IMG/VR virus record: IMGVR_UViG_3300034117_002447
Location: 62,001-126,000 of that record
DNA from: a virus
Length of the DNA stretch: 64,000 nt
Direction: 5' to 3' (one strand)
Position 1 is the stretch's first letter; each line of letters starts with the position of its first letter. A program made the position numbers and the translations under genes. Positions 8,578 to 16,516 of the stretch are shown piece by piece. The notes below the pieces were generated by a model. The model searched no databases and had not been told where the DNA came from. It was given only the letters and a program-made list of their open reading frames with translations.

Positions 8578-9106
8578 GTGTATGTTTTGCTATTTTAGTT
8601 AAGGTGTCAAACGTTTGGGCAATACCATCGTATTCAGTATTGTATTTTAAGATTGCTTTATGAAGCTTACGTTCAGTAGAGATAATCTTCTTAACGTCCC
8701 ACCAATTACATGCCAATAGATCTGAACTAATTGACTCAATTTCATGAGCTCTCTTCTGATACAATTCAACAAGTGTCATCATCTTTTCCTGGATGGTCAT
8801 TGCTCTCTGTAATTTAAAATCTCTATCGGAAATCTCAATTAGAGCTGACTGTAGTAATTGCTGAACTTGGTAATGATCTATTGCAACTGGCAAATCTGAT
8901 CCTATTAAGTGATCAATATTACTTATCGTAACTGGTGTAGCGAGGTCAGACTCGCCGGCCAATCGCTTTGCGGAGTCCATTGTATTTGCAACAATAGCAA
9001 AGGGTCGATCGTAGTGATTAGTTCCTTGCCTCATTAGCTCAGTATGGCCAATTCCTCTTTTTGAAATTGCTGAAATTAGGCTCTTAATTTTATCTACAGT
9101 TGTCAT
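8558..9106 (-). CDS. unknown protein in the prs operon
   Basis: 182 residues, mostly helical. No recognised motif. It overlaps prs and follows 9109..9495 by two bases, so it is co-transcribed with PRPP synthetase and may serve nucleotide or NAD metabolism (inference only). Confidence 0.65.
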   Translation of the reverse strand: MTTVDKIKSLISAISKRGIGHTELMRQGTNHYDRPFAIVANTMDSAKRLAGESDLATPVTISNIDHLIGSDLPVAIDHYQVQQLLQSALIEISDRDFKLQRAMTIQEKMMTLVELYQKRAHEIESISSDLLACNWWDVKKIISTERKLHKAILKYNTEYDGIAQTFDTLTKIAKHTHETTNS

Positions 9107-9108
9107 AG

Positions 9109-9495
9109 TTATTCTCCTTTTTTTATTTTACTCAAGATTTCCTCAGGGATTTGGCGAATGCAATATTCTACAATATGTTTTAAGTCGTCGGTCGGTAGTA
9201 CCATTACCTGAAACGTGTATAAGGTCTCGCCTCCAATGATTGGATGAGGTTCTGTTGTTATCTGATCTTCAAACTCGTCAATCATGTGCTTTGCGACTTT
9301 CTGCATCAGCTGAGCACTTACCATCTTATCAATATCTAACTGCGGATTGGCTGACTTAAGTTCTTCACTAACAACATGTTTAGTCGTAAGTAAAGATCTT
9401 TCAAGCAGAGCAGCCTGTTTAAAATTACGTAACTGCACCAGAGCTTTTGAGATGTACTCATTTGGTGTAATGCCGTCCATGTTTACGTCTCTCAT
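9109..9495 (-). CDS. unknown protein
   Basis: 128 residues, helical, no signal peptide or membrane segment. Two-base gap to the next gene and two-base gap to the one before, so part of the 7648-10006 operon. Confidence 0.65.
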   Translation of the reverse strand: MRDVNMDGITPNEYISKALVQLRNFKQAALLERSLLTTKHVVSEELKSANPQLDIDKMVSAQLMQKVAKHMIDEFEDQITTEPHPIIGGETLYTFQVMVLPTDDLKHIVEYCIRQIPEEILSKIKKGE

Positions 9496-9497
9496 TT

Positions 9498-9752
9498 TTA
9501 TTGATTGTTAAAAAGTTCAAGGTACTTATTTCGGATTTCGATCGCTTTTCGTCTTTTAGAAAACGAGGCGCCGTCCGGTAAAACGATTGCGTTTAATTCG
9601 GACTCTTCTGCATTTTCGCAAATGAAATCAAACTCATCGTCAGTTATGTTAAAGCTGGAGATCATCATGTCATCCATTAGGTCAGTTATTCCATGCTTGC
9701 CAGGTAGGACTGATTTTAGGCAAGCTTGTACTTCAGGTCTTAATACTTTCAT
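9498..9752 (-). CDS. small unknown protein
   Basis: 84 residues, acidic middle (DDEFDFICENAEESE) and basic end. Its start overlaps the stop of 9752..10006. No function assigned. Confidence 0.6.
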   Translation of the reverse strand: MKVLRPEVQACLKSVLPGKHGITDLMDDMMISSFNITDDEFDFICENAEESELNAIVLPDGASFSKRRKAIEIRNKYLELFNNQ

Positions 9753-10006
9753 TATATTCCGTTTTGTATACAGTACCTAATATAGAGAGCTTGTTGTCGA
9801 ATCCCAAACTCTCTTGTTAATAAATTAGCAGGAGCTCCTTCGTAGATTACTGGGCCGATGCATATAGACATTCTCTTTGCATCAAAGCTTTTAAGTCTGC
9901 CTTGGATTCTGCCAGTTTCAGGATCTGCTAATTTTATTAGCGTATCAGCTAACTCCTTAGGAGTTTCGCAAGAATTTACTATTTGAAATTTTTCTAACTC
10001 AGTCAT
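9752..10006 (-). CDS. small unknown protein
   Basis: 84 residues, first gene of the operon that leads to prs. A TATAATAAC box lies about 12-20 bases before the start, and a terminator for the preceding operon lies at 10034-10064. No recognised domain. Confidence 0.6.
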   Translation of the reverse strand: MTELEKFQIVNSCETPKELADTLIKLADPETGRIQGRLKSFDAKRMSICIGPVIYEGAPANLLTREFGIRQQALYIRYCIQNGI

Positions 10007-10033
10007 TTTATATTTTTAGTTATTATACTATCG

Positions 10034-10064
10034 AAAAAATAAACGGCCTCCAATCGGAGGCCGT
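10034..10064 (-). terminator. rho-independent terminator
   Basis: ACGGCCTCC/GGAGGCCGT stem with an aatc loop, followed on the minus strand by a T-rich stretch. It closes the 10081-12523 gene group. Confidence 0.8.
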
Positions 10065-10080
10065 CGGTCCGCCGATACTA

Positions 10081-10353
10081 TCAACGGAGGGGTTCACGGT
10101 TAAGGGAAGAGTCTTTACGTAAGTACTCTTCAAGAGTTTCAAATACAAATTCGTCACTGTCGTCAAGCGGATCGTATCCAATTTTAACTGTGCCGTCTTC
10201 TTCTTTGACGATCATTCTCATTACGCAACCTTCGCATAGAACTGGCATGTAATATCCCGGTTCAAGGCCAGTTGCAATTGATTCAACTTGAATATCCGGT
10301 GAAGCATCTTCGCCGAACATTTCGTCTGCGCATTTATTACAAAAGTCTGCCAT
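10081..10353 (-). CDS. small zinc-ribbon-like protein
   Basis: 90 residues with two CxxC pairs: CNKC at 5-8 and CEGC at about 39-42, then an acidic half. This looks like a zinc ribbon. Role unknown. It is separated by two bases from the transglycosylase gene. Confidence 0.6.
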   Translation of the reverse strand: MADFCNKCADEMFGEDASPDIQVESIATGLEPGYYMPVLCEGCVMRMIVKEEDGTVKIGYDPLDDSDEFVFETLEEYLRKDSSLNREPLR

Positions 10354-10355
10354 TA

Positions 10356-10871
10356 TTAATTTATCTTTGTGTTTATGATTGCGATTGCGTATGAGTTTAC
10401 CAAAGGTCTTCCAGTGTTATAACAGCCAAGAGCAATATCCCATCTGCCAAATCTCTTCTTTAATTTAGAAAGAACTCGCATTGATGTTTCGACATTGAAT
10501 TCAAGATCAGTCAACAGCATGTGTTTAGTTACCTTGACGTCTTTCCATGCAGATTGGCCAGTTGGAACCTGTATCTGCATTGCACCATACGCTGCGGCTG
10601 ATGAAGTTAATTGTGGATTGTATTTCCAATCAAATGGACCATCATAACCTGTTTCTTTGTGAGCCACTCCATACGCGATATTGAAAGGAACTCCATATTG
10701 TTCAGAGTATTTCTTTAAGTAGTCGTATAATTGAATTGACGGAGGGGCATCTTGAATATTCATTACCCCATCCGGCAATTCATTCGATTTCCTTTCACGC
10801 ATTTCGTAAGCCCATGTTGCGCCAAATACTACTAAGCATATTAGAACAACTAGAGATTTTACGGAGAACAT
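10356..10871 (-). CDS. membrane-anchored lytic transglycosylase (SLT)
   Basis: I take the start at MFSVKS (10871), because the upstream gene stops at 10876; the longer frame would overlap it. That gives about 171 residues: an N-terminal membrane anchor (about 4-22), then an SLT goose-lysozyme-like domain with catalytic Glu in GVAHKETGYDG, AAYGAMQIQ and the NTGRP motif near the end. It would cleave peptidoglycan from the periplasmic face. Confidence 0.8.
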   Translation of the reverse strand: MFSVKSLVVLICLVVFGATWAYEMRERKSNELPDGVMNIQDAPPSIQLYDYLKKYSEQYGVPFNIAYGVAHKETGYDGPFDWKYNPQLTSSAAAYGAMQIQVPTGQSAWKDVKVTKHMLLTDLEFNVETSMRVLSKLKKRFGRWDIALGCYNTGRPLVNSYAIAIINTKIN

Positions 10872-10875
10872 GATT

Positions 10876-11211
10876 TTATTGTTGAGCAGCTGGTGCCACT
10901 TGTTTGTAGATGCGATTGGCATACAGGTTAAAAATAACGATACCGATTGAATCCTGATAAATTGAATAGATTCCAGATTTTCGGTCGATTACAAGCAATT
11001 CATTTCGCTCATTGATTGCAACCGATGTTTCTGATAGGGGTTTAATATTTTCCCATTCAGTTTTTGCGGTTTTATTTGTTACCATCCAGTAGTAATAACC
11101 AATAAAGAAGCCTGCAACTAGAGCTAATGCTAAAATCATTAAGTTGCCCAATTTTTTGCTCAACTTTCCTAATTTATCTAGGATCGTTTGCATTACTTGT
11201 TTTTTGTCCAT
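10876..11211 (-). CDS. single-span membrane protein
   Basis: 111 residues from the start at MDKKQV (11211). A longer frame to 11313 would run through the TATAATA box at 11235 and the preceding gene. One membrane segment (about 25-42: LALALVAGFFIGYYYWM), then a soluble domain ending QVAPAAQQ. Four bases before the transglycosylase gene; they may act together at the envelope. Confidence 0.65.
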   Translation of the reverse strand: MDKKQVMQTILDKLGKLSKKLGNLMILALALVAGFFIGYYYWMVTNKTAKTEWENIKPLSETSVAINERNELLVIDRKSGIYSIYQDSIGIVIFNLYANRIYKQVAPAAQQ

Positions 11212-11239
11212 AACTTTTATATGTTTAAGGTTTATATTA

Positions 11240-11443
11240 TTATACCAAAATTGGCACGCTATTGTTAATAAGTTTCCAATTGAGTCCGTCAAATCCTTCC
11301 AGCTTAAACTCACTTGGTATTTTAAAAATATTAATTACCTCATTAAGTTTCTCATACCACTTACAGAAGCACACACCAGTCATGCCAGTCAACGGACATG
11401 AGTAAGTAATCCTATACTCCAGAAAGGACTCGGTTTTTATCAT
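11240..11443 (-). CDS. small cysteine-containing protein, unknown
   Basis: 67 residues with Cys in SCPLTGMTGVCFCKW. Its ATGA start overlaps the kinase gene upstream, which argues that it is real. No family known to me. Confidence 0.5.
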   Translation of the reverse strand: MIKTESFLEYRITYSCPLTGMTGVCFCKWYEKLNEVINIFKIPSEFKLEGFDGLNWKLINNSVPILV

Positions 11444-11856
11444 AATTTAATTTGGAAACGATCCCTCATTGCTTGTACCTTATCTGCTGGTACTCCATGC
11501 ACGTTCTCTCCACCATGACGGTTCTCAACGATTAGAGAAACTACTCGGTAATCGTATTGTTTTGCAAGATCGAAGTATGCCTGCATCTCCCACTCTTGGG
11601 TGAATGTGTTTGAGACAACAATCTCTGGGTAAAATTGTGGATTCACCAGACTGTCTTTCATTCTGGTCTCGACCTGGGATCTACACCATTCATGTGCATC
11701 CTTCAGTTTAGTAACATCAAATTCGTATGCACCAGTTTCCTTGTTGTGAAAATACTTGTCAGCTTCGCAAACGGCATACTCATTCCATATTGAATTGGCA
11801 ACAGTTGATTTACCTGCACCAGGAACTCCACGTAGGAGAATTAAGACTCTATTCAT
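11440..11856 (-). CDS. P-loop kinase, polynucleotide-kinase-like
   Basis: 138 residues. Walker A LLRGVPGAGKST (8-19) right after the start, then DKYFHN, KDAHEWCRSQVETRM and VVSNTFTQEWEM, the pattern of N4BP2/PNK-type nucleic-acid kinases. It could phosphorylate RNA 5' ends and so work with the RNA ligase. One base separates it from clpP. Confidence 0.75.
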   Translation of the reverse strand: MNRVLILLRGVPGAGKSTVANSIWNEYAVCEADKYFHNKETGAYEFDVTKLKDAHEWCRSQVETRMKDSLVNPQFYPEIVVSNTFTQEWEMQAYFDLAKQYDYRVVSLIVENRHGGENVHGVPADKVQAMRDRFQIKL

Positions 11857-11857
11857 A

Positions 11858-12523
11858 TTAAGGTTTCTTTGTGATTACTTGATCTATAATTCCGTACTTA
11901 ACTGCCTCTTCAGCATTTAACCAGAAATCTCTGGTTGCATCCTTCTTTACTTGGTCAGCTTTCTTACCACAGTATTTACCAAGTAGAACGAAAAGTTCAT
12001 GATTGACTTTTTGCCATTCAGCCCAGTCAACTTCAGCATCCTGAATATTGCCGCTAAAACCGCCAGACGATTGGTGCAGCATTGTGGTTGAGTGTCTTAG
12101 GGAACTACGTTTGCCTTTTGTTCCTGCGCCCAATAGCACTGATCCCATCGATGCGGCCATGCCAGTATTTACGGTTCGGATATCGGCTTTGATATAGTCC
12201 ATTACGTCGACCATTGATAGACCAGACTTAACCGATCCTCCTGGAGAGTCAACGTGCATTGTGATATCTGAATTATCAACAGAATCTAGGAACATTAACT
12301 GAGCCTGTACAATAGTTGACATGTAGTCGTTTACTGGTCCAGCGACCCATAGAATACGATCCCTCATTAATCTGGAGAAAATATCCATTTGAGTAACTCG
12401 CATTTCACGTTCCTCTAAAATATAAGGAGTCATCGATGACTCAACTTGTTTACCGTAATAATCTAATTTCAATGAGGACACCCCGTGCTCGCTCATTGCG
12501 TACTTTTGAAATTCATTCATCAT
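11858..12523 (-). CDS. clpP: ClpP-like serine protease
   Basis: 221 residues. Catalytic Ser in MAASMGSVLL, His in STTMLHQSSGG and a candidate Asp in ATRDFWLNAEEA; VDSPGGSV precedes them as in ClpP. Phage ClpP homologues are used either with host Clp ATPases or as prohead proteases. Its location beside RNA-repair genes rather than head genes does not decide this. The capsid-targeting peptides elsewhere require a head protease, so that role is possible. Confidence 0.88.
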   Translation of the reverse strand: MMNEFQKYAMSEHGVSSLKLDYYGKQVESSMTPYILEEREMRVTQMDIFSRLMRDRILWVAGPVNDYMSTIVQAQLMFLDSVDNSDITMHVDSPGGSVKSGLSMVDVMDYIKADIRTVNTGMAASMGSVLLGAGTKGKRSSLRHSTTMLHQSSGGFSGNIQDAEVDWAEWQKVNHELFVLLGKYCGKKADQVKKDATRDFWLNAEEAVKYGIIDQVITKKP

Positions 12524-12552
12524 GGTATTAATATACCAATATGAATAGACAA

Positions 12553-13422
12553 TTAGAAGTTATTAGTAGATGAATTATAGAAAACTAATCCGGTTACATT
12601 AGTCGTTTTAGTGATAGTCGGAGTTGAGTAGTTAAATGTTAGTACATCACCTCCACCGCGTTCGCCAAATTGAATTCGGACCGGATAATACGCGCCGGCC
12701 GTTAATGATGCTGTACCTGATGCTTCTACCGGCCCATGTAATCCACCATTATTAACCGTTGCATTTGTTGTAGTGAAACCGGTCTGAGCATTTGCACCTA
12801 TCCACATATACGATGCATCATCACTTGATGTGTAAAATGTATAAGTTTCAGTAGTAGCTGGTTTGAAATAACCTAACCATTGGCAACTAAAATCTGATCC
12901 ATCGTCTGTTCCCGGTTCAGTAATTACAGTAGTTTGTACTGAAGTAGCTGGATTTGCTCCGAATGTTTGAGGCGTTGCGGTTGCAAAGAAACTGACATTA
13001 TCTGCAAAATACCCAGAGTATGTAGTTTTATATAAACCTGCAACGTAAGGCTGAACCCATGAAGTCCAAAATCCATTTGAATTTAACCAAGTAAGAGCAG
13101 CCGATGCGCTAGCTAAATTAGGAGATCCTCCCAAGTCCCTCTTTAAATAATTCGCCAGGTCTAGAAAAGATTGATCGGTTTTAGCTGCACTTCTGGCAAA
13201 TCGAACTGTTCCGATTGCGCCTAATTGAGTTGGCTGATTACCTGCAGGTACAGGTCTACAAATTAAGTAACCGGTTGTATCTTCAGGTCCCATCCACCAA
13301 GTAACTCCGCCTGGCTGAGCTGAATAGTCTTGAGCAGACTCGCCTATTGCAAGATTTACTAAATTAGTAGCTCCTGAGATTGTAGCTTGCGATGGGTTGT
13401 ATGCAAATGGAGTAGTCGCCAT
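12553..13422 (-). CDS. GLEYA/PA14-type surface or tail-fibre protein
   Basis: 289 residues. The C-terminal part (about 160-289) has WLGYFKPATTETYTFYTSSDDASYMWIG split by short gaps, then AYYPVRIQFGERGGG: the signature of GLEYA/PA14 carbohydrate-binding domains. The N-terminal half is low in charge, like virion proteins. Expressed from a late-type promoter at 13443, so probably a virion adhesin that contacts glycans. No signal peptide. Confidence 0.7.
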   Translation of the reverse strand: MATTPFAYNPSQATISGATNLVNLAIGESAQDYSAQPGGVTWWMGPEDTTGYLICRPVPAGNQPTQLGAIGTVRFARSAAKTDQSFLDLANYLKRDLGGSPNLASASAALTWLNSNGFWTSWVQPYVAGLYKTTYSGYFADNVSFFATATPQTFGANPATSVQTTVITEPGTDDGSDFSCQWLGYFKPATTETYTFYTSSDDASYMWIGANAQTGFTTTNATVNNGGLHGPVEASGTASLTAGAYYPVRIQFGERGGGDVLTFNYSTPTITKTTNVTGLVFYNSSTNNF

Positions 13423-13442
13423 CCAATTAATTATTTTGTGTT

Positions 13443-13452
13443 ATTATTTATC
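13443..13452 (-). promoter_or_regulatory. late-type promoter
   Basis: The minus strand reads GATAAATAAT, 21 bases before the ATG of the GLEYA protein. Same box as the other late genes. Confidence 0.7.
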
Positions 13453-13456
13453 TCAC

Positions 13457-13483
13457 ATAAAAAAACCGGCTGACGCCGGTTTT
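13457..13483 (-). terminator. terminator of the non-coding RNA
   Basis: ACCGGC/GCCGGT stem with a four-base loop followed by a run of T on the minus strand. It ends the transcript coming from 13970. Confidence 0.85.
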
Positions 13484-13972
13484 AATTATTAATGAATGGT
13501 GGTTTAAAATCAAAAGAGTGCTGTGTCATCGCTGCTCTGTTCAGCTACACTCTTTTTATCTCCTCTTCCGGCAATTAAGTACCTTTCAATTCGATGTTTA
13601 TATAGTCAGAGTCTATAGTATCCCTTTGCCATATCCGCAAGACACGTTGCAGCGTAGTAACCATCCCGGCAAGGTTTATTGTACTGGGTAAAACATTTCC
13701 AATCAAGTAGTCATGGCTGCCTTTACTGTTCCTCACGCCTTTGTCCCAAACTCTACCCGCATAGTTACATGCTTTGGTCTTGCTGGTTGGGGTCAGCAAC
13801 CACTACTTCATAAAGACGCTAAATGAAATAGCTTGTATCGTTATTGGATGATTTGCCTCTGCAGGTAGTGTCACCCTTTACAACATAAACGTTACAAATG
13901 TTGGCCTTTTTGGAGTTTCGCGAAAAGTACTCATCGAAACTTTATTAACTAAAGTGCTAAAAGTTAATGTCT
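13484..13972 (-). ncRNA. long structured non-coding RNA candidate
   Basis: About 490 bases without a convincing gene between a coiled-coil gene and a strong terminator. On the minus strand many stems are visible: CTTTA/TAAAG, AGTTTCG/CGAAACT, CAACAT/ATGTTG, GGTTG/CAACC, CCTTGCC/GGCAA-GG and AAAAGAGTG/CACTCTTTT with an inner GCTG/CAGC. The only ORF (13575-13799) runs through several of these stems. Length suits a tmRNA, RNase P RNA or a phage-specific RNA, but none of their conserved cores was found. Confidence 0.45.
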
Positions 13973-14362
13973 TTAAACTGTCTCGTTTTCTCCTGCAAAA
14001 AAGTTCAGGATTGAACGGCTATTGCGTTGCTCATTTGATAAGCACTCAACTTGAATTTTCTTCTCTTGAATTTCTCTCTGTAAAGCGTCATGCTCTGATC
14101 GAAGGCCTGCTAATTCAGAATTGAACTTTGTACGCTCAATGAATTCAGCATCTCTTGCCTCTGCATTAGAGAAAGTTTTCTTTCCGTTTGCATCAACTTC
14201 AGAGTTAATTTCAACCTTGATTTTTGACTGGATATTGGAGATTAATTCGGTACTCTTGTTAGACTCAGTGTTTAGGTCTAAAATTTCCATTTGCAATTCT
14301 TGGATTGCTTGAGGCAATTCCATTAATCGTTCTACTGTGTTAGTTAAATTTGTATTTGTCAT
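13973..14362 (-). CDS. coiled-coil protein
   Basis: 129 residues from ATG at 14362 (the longer frame begins with GTG inside the leader). Heptad-like pattern throughout, e.g. ELQMEILDLNTE and LQREIQEKKIQVE; no other domain. A TATAGTA box lies about 30 bases upstream. Possibly scaffold-like; function unknown. Confidence 0.65.
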   Translation of the reverse strand: MTNTNLTNTVERLMELPQAIQELQMEILDLNTESNKSTELISNIQSKIKVEINSEVDANGKKTFSNAEARDAEFIERTKFNSELAGLRSEHDALQREIQEKKIQVECLSNEQRNSRSILNFFAGENETV

Positions 14363-14446
14363 TTGTTTTAAATTAAGATACACTATTACTATACTATTAA
14401 AAATCGATTTAGGTTTAATCGGATGATAAAAAATCTAAAAAATTTG

Positions 14447-14520
14447 TGGACCATTCAGGGCTCGAACCTGAGACCTTCGCATTATGAGTGCGCTGCTCTA
14501 ACCAACTGAGCTAAAGGTCC
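14447..14520 (-). tRNA. tRNA with anticodon CAT (Met or Ile2)
   Basis: Cloverleaf on minus: GGACC acceptor, GCTCAGTTGGTTAGAGC D arm, anticodon arm GCGCA-CTCATAA-TGCGA. CAT could be elongator Met, or Ile2 after lysidine modification; the body resembles Ile2. CCA not encoded. Confidence 0.9.
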
Positions 14521-14571
14521 TGGTGGAGGGATTATTTTTTTAGAGTAGAATTCGCCCACCTCAAAACTACT

Positions 14572-14658
14572 TGGTGCCGCAGGTAGGATTCGAACCTACT
14601 CAGCCTTACGACAACAGATTTACAGTCTGTCCTGACTCTCCAACTTCAGCGCTACGGC
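14572..14658 (-). tRNA. tRNA-Tyr (GTA)
   Basis: Class II tRNA with a variable arm: acceptor GCCGTAG/CTGCGGC, anticodon arm ACAGA-CTGTAAA-TCTGT, T arm GTAGG-TTCGAAT-CCTAC, encoded ACCA. Confidence 0.92.
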
Positions 14659-14800
14659 AGGTAAGGAAATGAGAAGATGGTTCAGTGGACATCTCATTTT
14701 ACGATTAGCATTACTCTGGTGAATGCCTGCAAACTCCGATTATGTCAGTCAGCATTCACTCTCGAACTATTGACACAATCATTCCCTAATCAACCTTGGC

Positions 14801-14870
14801 TGGGTGTCCAGGATTCGAACCTGGGACCACTCGATTAACAGTCGAGAGCTCTACCGCTGAGCTAACACCC
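14801..14870 (-). tRNA. tRNA-Asn (GTT)
   Basis: Acceptor GGGTGTT/GACACCC, anticodon arm CTCGA-CTGTTAA-TCGAG, T loop TTCGAAT, discriminator A, CCA not encoded. Confidence 0.92.
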
Positions 14871-14880
14871 AATAAAATAA

Positions 14881-14976
14881 AAGAACCTCGACCACCATTT
14901 CAGCGCAAGCGCGTGCTTTCAGCTAGGCTTGAACGTTACGTCCTAGCTGGTGGAGTCAGCCTCTACTAAGGTTCTT
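14881..14976. ncRNA. folded element between tRNAs (S1)
   Basis: Ends pair as AAGAACCT/AGGTTCTT. Inside are CCACCA/TGGTGG, an AGCGC-type hairpin and an 8-bp CAGCTAGG/CCTAGCTG hairpin, giving a branched, tRNA-sized fold without T loop or anticodon. Both strands end in T runs, so orientation is uncertain; the tRNAs around it are on minus. Perhaps a stable RNA like the non-tRNA species of the T4 tRNA cluster. Confidence 0.5.
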
Positions 14977-14979
14977 TTG

Positions 14980-15056
14980 TCGAGATGGCAGGATTCGAAC
15001 CTGCGAGTTCTCCTGCTCCCAAAGCAGGCGGGGTAACCGGACTCCCCAACATCTCG
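14980..15056 (-). tRNA. tRNA-Pro (TGG)
   Basis: Acceptor CGAGATG/CATCTCG, D stem GGGG/CCCC, anticodon arm CCTGC-TTTGGGA-GCAGG, T loop TTCGAAT, no CCA encoded. Confidence 0.92.
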
Positions 15057-15345
15057 ATAATTTGCTCCATACTGAGACTTGTACGAAGACTGGATTTTAA
15101 CGGGTTTCTCTGACTGTTTCGAGAACCATATCCCTTATTGACGTCTTAGACTATACGGTCCTCCCCCAATAAGTCTTTTTCATTAGTGTCTTACCACATA
15201 AAAACCTGTCAACTCTCTACGTCGGCGCGGCAGAGTCTTGCTCACGTTTACCCGAATCGATCCCCCATTAAGGTCGAGGACTTTTTCACTACCATCGCTT
15301 TTTTAAAGAATGCGACCAATCTTACTGAGTATCTCTTGCTCATAG
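15057..15345. ncRNA. folded spacer between tRNAs
   Basis: Nearly 290 bases with no credible ORF. One long stem CTTATTG/CAATAAG closes 15134-15173, and a CTCT/AGAG hairpin lies around 15215-15235. It may hold one or more small stable RNAs or be a processed spacer. Confidence 0.35.
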
Positions 15346-15418
15346 TAGTCCCTGTAGGATTCGAACCTACGACCCTCTGCATGTAAAACAGATGCTCTAC
15401 CAACTGAGCTAAAGGACT
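15346..15418 (-). tRNA. tRNA-Val (TAC)
   Basis: Acceptor AGTCCTT/AGGGACT, anticodon arm TCTGT-TTTACAT-GCAGA, T arm GTAGG-TTCGAAT-CCTAC, discriminator A. Confidence 0.9.
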
Positions 15419-15499
15419 GTTTGATACGCTTTCGCCCCCTGTATGACGTATCACCGATGTTTGAGGTCGGCCTCGAACCATTAAGGGAGCCACCGGTCG

Positions 15500-15572
15500 A
15501 GCGGATGGCGAGAATCGAACTCGCATCTCCAGCTTGGAAGGCTGGAGTAATAAGCCATTATACGACATCCGC
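15500..15572 (-). tRNA. tRNA-Gly (TCC)
   Basis: Acceptor GCGGATG/CATCCGC, anticodon arm CCAGC-CTTCCAA-GCTGG, T loop TTCGATT, discriminator T as in other Gly tRNAs. Confidence 0.92.
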
Positions 15573-15575
15573 TTA

Positions 15576-15651
15576 TGGAGCGGGAGGCCGGGTTCGAACC
15601 GGCGACCTCAACCTTGGCAAGGTTGCGCTCTACCAACTGAGCTACTCCCGC
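15576..15651 (-). tRNA. tRNA-Gly (GCC)
   Basis: Acceptor GCGGGAG/CTCCCGC, anticodon arm CAACC-TTGCCAA-GGTTG, T loop TTCGAAC, encoded TCCA end. Confidence 0.92.
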
Positions 15652-15830
15652 AAGTGGGTGGGATCAGACGCGTTCTGCCCACCGGGACCTCGTCGTTAGA
15701 AAGTCTTGCGACTAACCAGAGCGTACCGAGACACTATCTAACTTCGACTTGAGGTAGTCACGGCCGCCTCTGATCCTCTCAAGTCTATTTCGTATCGTGG
15801 CAAAATGCGGCACGACCCTAATACGATGTG
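15652..15830. ncRNA. folded spacer between tRNAs
   Basis: About 180 bases with GTGGG/CCCAC near its left end and a nested hairpin TCGTAT/ATACGA (15790-15826) around a CGTG/CACG stem. No gene seen. Confidence 0.35.
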
Positions 15831-15904
15831 AGCCTCCTGACGGATTCGAACCGCCGACATCCTCATTACAAGTGAGGCGCTCTGGCCAACTGAGCTAAGG
15901 AGGC
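15831..15904 (-). tRNA. tRNA-Thr (TGT)
   Basis: Acceptor GCCTCCT/AGGAGGC, anticodon arm CCTCA-CTTGTAA-TGAGG, T loop TTCGAAT, no CCA encoded. Confidence 0.92.
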
Positions 15905-15909
15905 AATGT

Positions 15910-15986
15910 TGGTGGACCGTGAGAGACTCGAACTCTCGACCCCCGCAGTGCAAGTGCGGTGCTCTAGCCAACTGAGCTAACAGCCC
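15910..15986 (-). tRNA. tRNA-Ala (TGC)
   Basis: Acceptor GGGCTGT/ACGGTCC with the G3-U70 pair that marks alanine tRNA, anticodon arm CCGCA-CTTGCAC-TGCGG, T loop TTCGAGT, encoded ACCA. Confidence 0.93.
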
Positions 15987-15990
15987 ATTT

Positions 15991-16130
15991 AAGAACAACG
16001 TTGGAGTACCCGTCTCGCTCCAATCTTAACAGCTTCATCAGAGTTTTCTCTGGGCCCAGGCTGAGGGTGGTGAACTCTTGATCCGACCGTGATTGTCGAC
16101 ATCACATTGGCCGGAGAGACCGTTGTTCTT
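15991..16130. ncRNA. folded element between tRNAs (S2)
   Basis: Perfect 10-bp closing stem AAGAACAACG/CGTTGTTCTT around about 120 bases that hold TTGGAG/CTCCAA, CAGAG/CTCTG and GTGAT/ATCAC hairpins. No tRNA features. The long perfect outer stem argues for a discrete processed RNA or a DNA cruciform. Confidence 0.55.
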
Positions 16131-16132
16131 AG

Positions 16133-16204
16133 TAGCCCGTACGAGAATCGAACTCGTCTCTCACCCGTGAAAGGGGCGTGTCCTAACCGATAGACTAACG
16201 GGCC
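16133..16204 (-). tRNA. tRNA-Glu (TTC)
   Basis: Acceptor GGCCCGT/ACGGGCT, anticodon arm CGCCC-CTTTCAC-GGGTG, T loop TTCGATT, discriminator A. Confidence 0.9.
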
Positions 16205-16209
16205 AAATA

Positions 16210-16391
16210 AAAGTATACCGTGCTCCGGTTTTTACTTATGGTTTGTTCCCCATAACCTGATACTGTGCACAGTAGAGCAGGGACCTGAACAGAGTACCTT
16301 GGGTCATTTATATCTCTCCGGTTGGGTAGCTAATCCCATGGAGCCAAGGTTCCTTTCATCCGTGCAAGTCGGACTTCTGTTGATATACTTT
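16210..16391. ncRNA. folded element between tRNAs (S3)
   Basis: Closing stem AAAGTATA/TATACTTT with TTATGG/CCATAA, the palindrome TACTGTGCACAGTA, ACCTTGG/CCAAGGT with an inner GGG/CCC, and TCCG/CGGA inside. No ORF of note. Confidence 0.5.
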
Positions 16392-16393
16392 CG

Positions 16394-16465
16394 CGGTCCC
16401 ACCGGGAATCGAACCCGGCATACCGCCGTGACAGGGCGGCGTTATAGCCGATTAACTACAGGACC
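16394..16465 (-). tRNA. tRNA-Asp (GTC)
   Basis: Acceptor GGTCCTG/TGGGACC, anticodon arm CCGCC-CTGTCAC-GGCGG, T arm CCGGG-TTCGATT-CCCGG, discriminator G as expected for Asp. Confidence 0.92.
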
Positions 16466-16516
16466 ATTTCTCTCCAGTTCACTCCTACCCTGTGGGTATA
16501 CCGTGACGGGTTGTTT

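Noticed and set aside
13575-13799. 74-residue frame
   Set aside because: It crosses several strong RNA stems and has no promoter or ribosome-binding context of its own.
13484-13972. tmRNA to match the SmpB gene
   Set aside because: A D-loop-like TTTCGATGAG and a short open frame looked promising, but TTTCG is part of a perfect hairpin, no T arm or CCA-type end is present, and the possible tag has no typical ending. Kept only as an unknown structured RNA.
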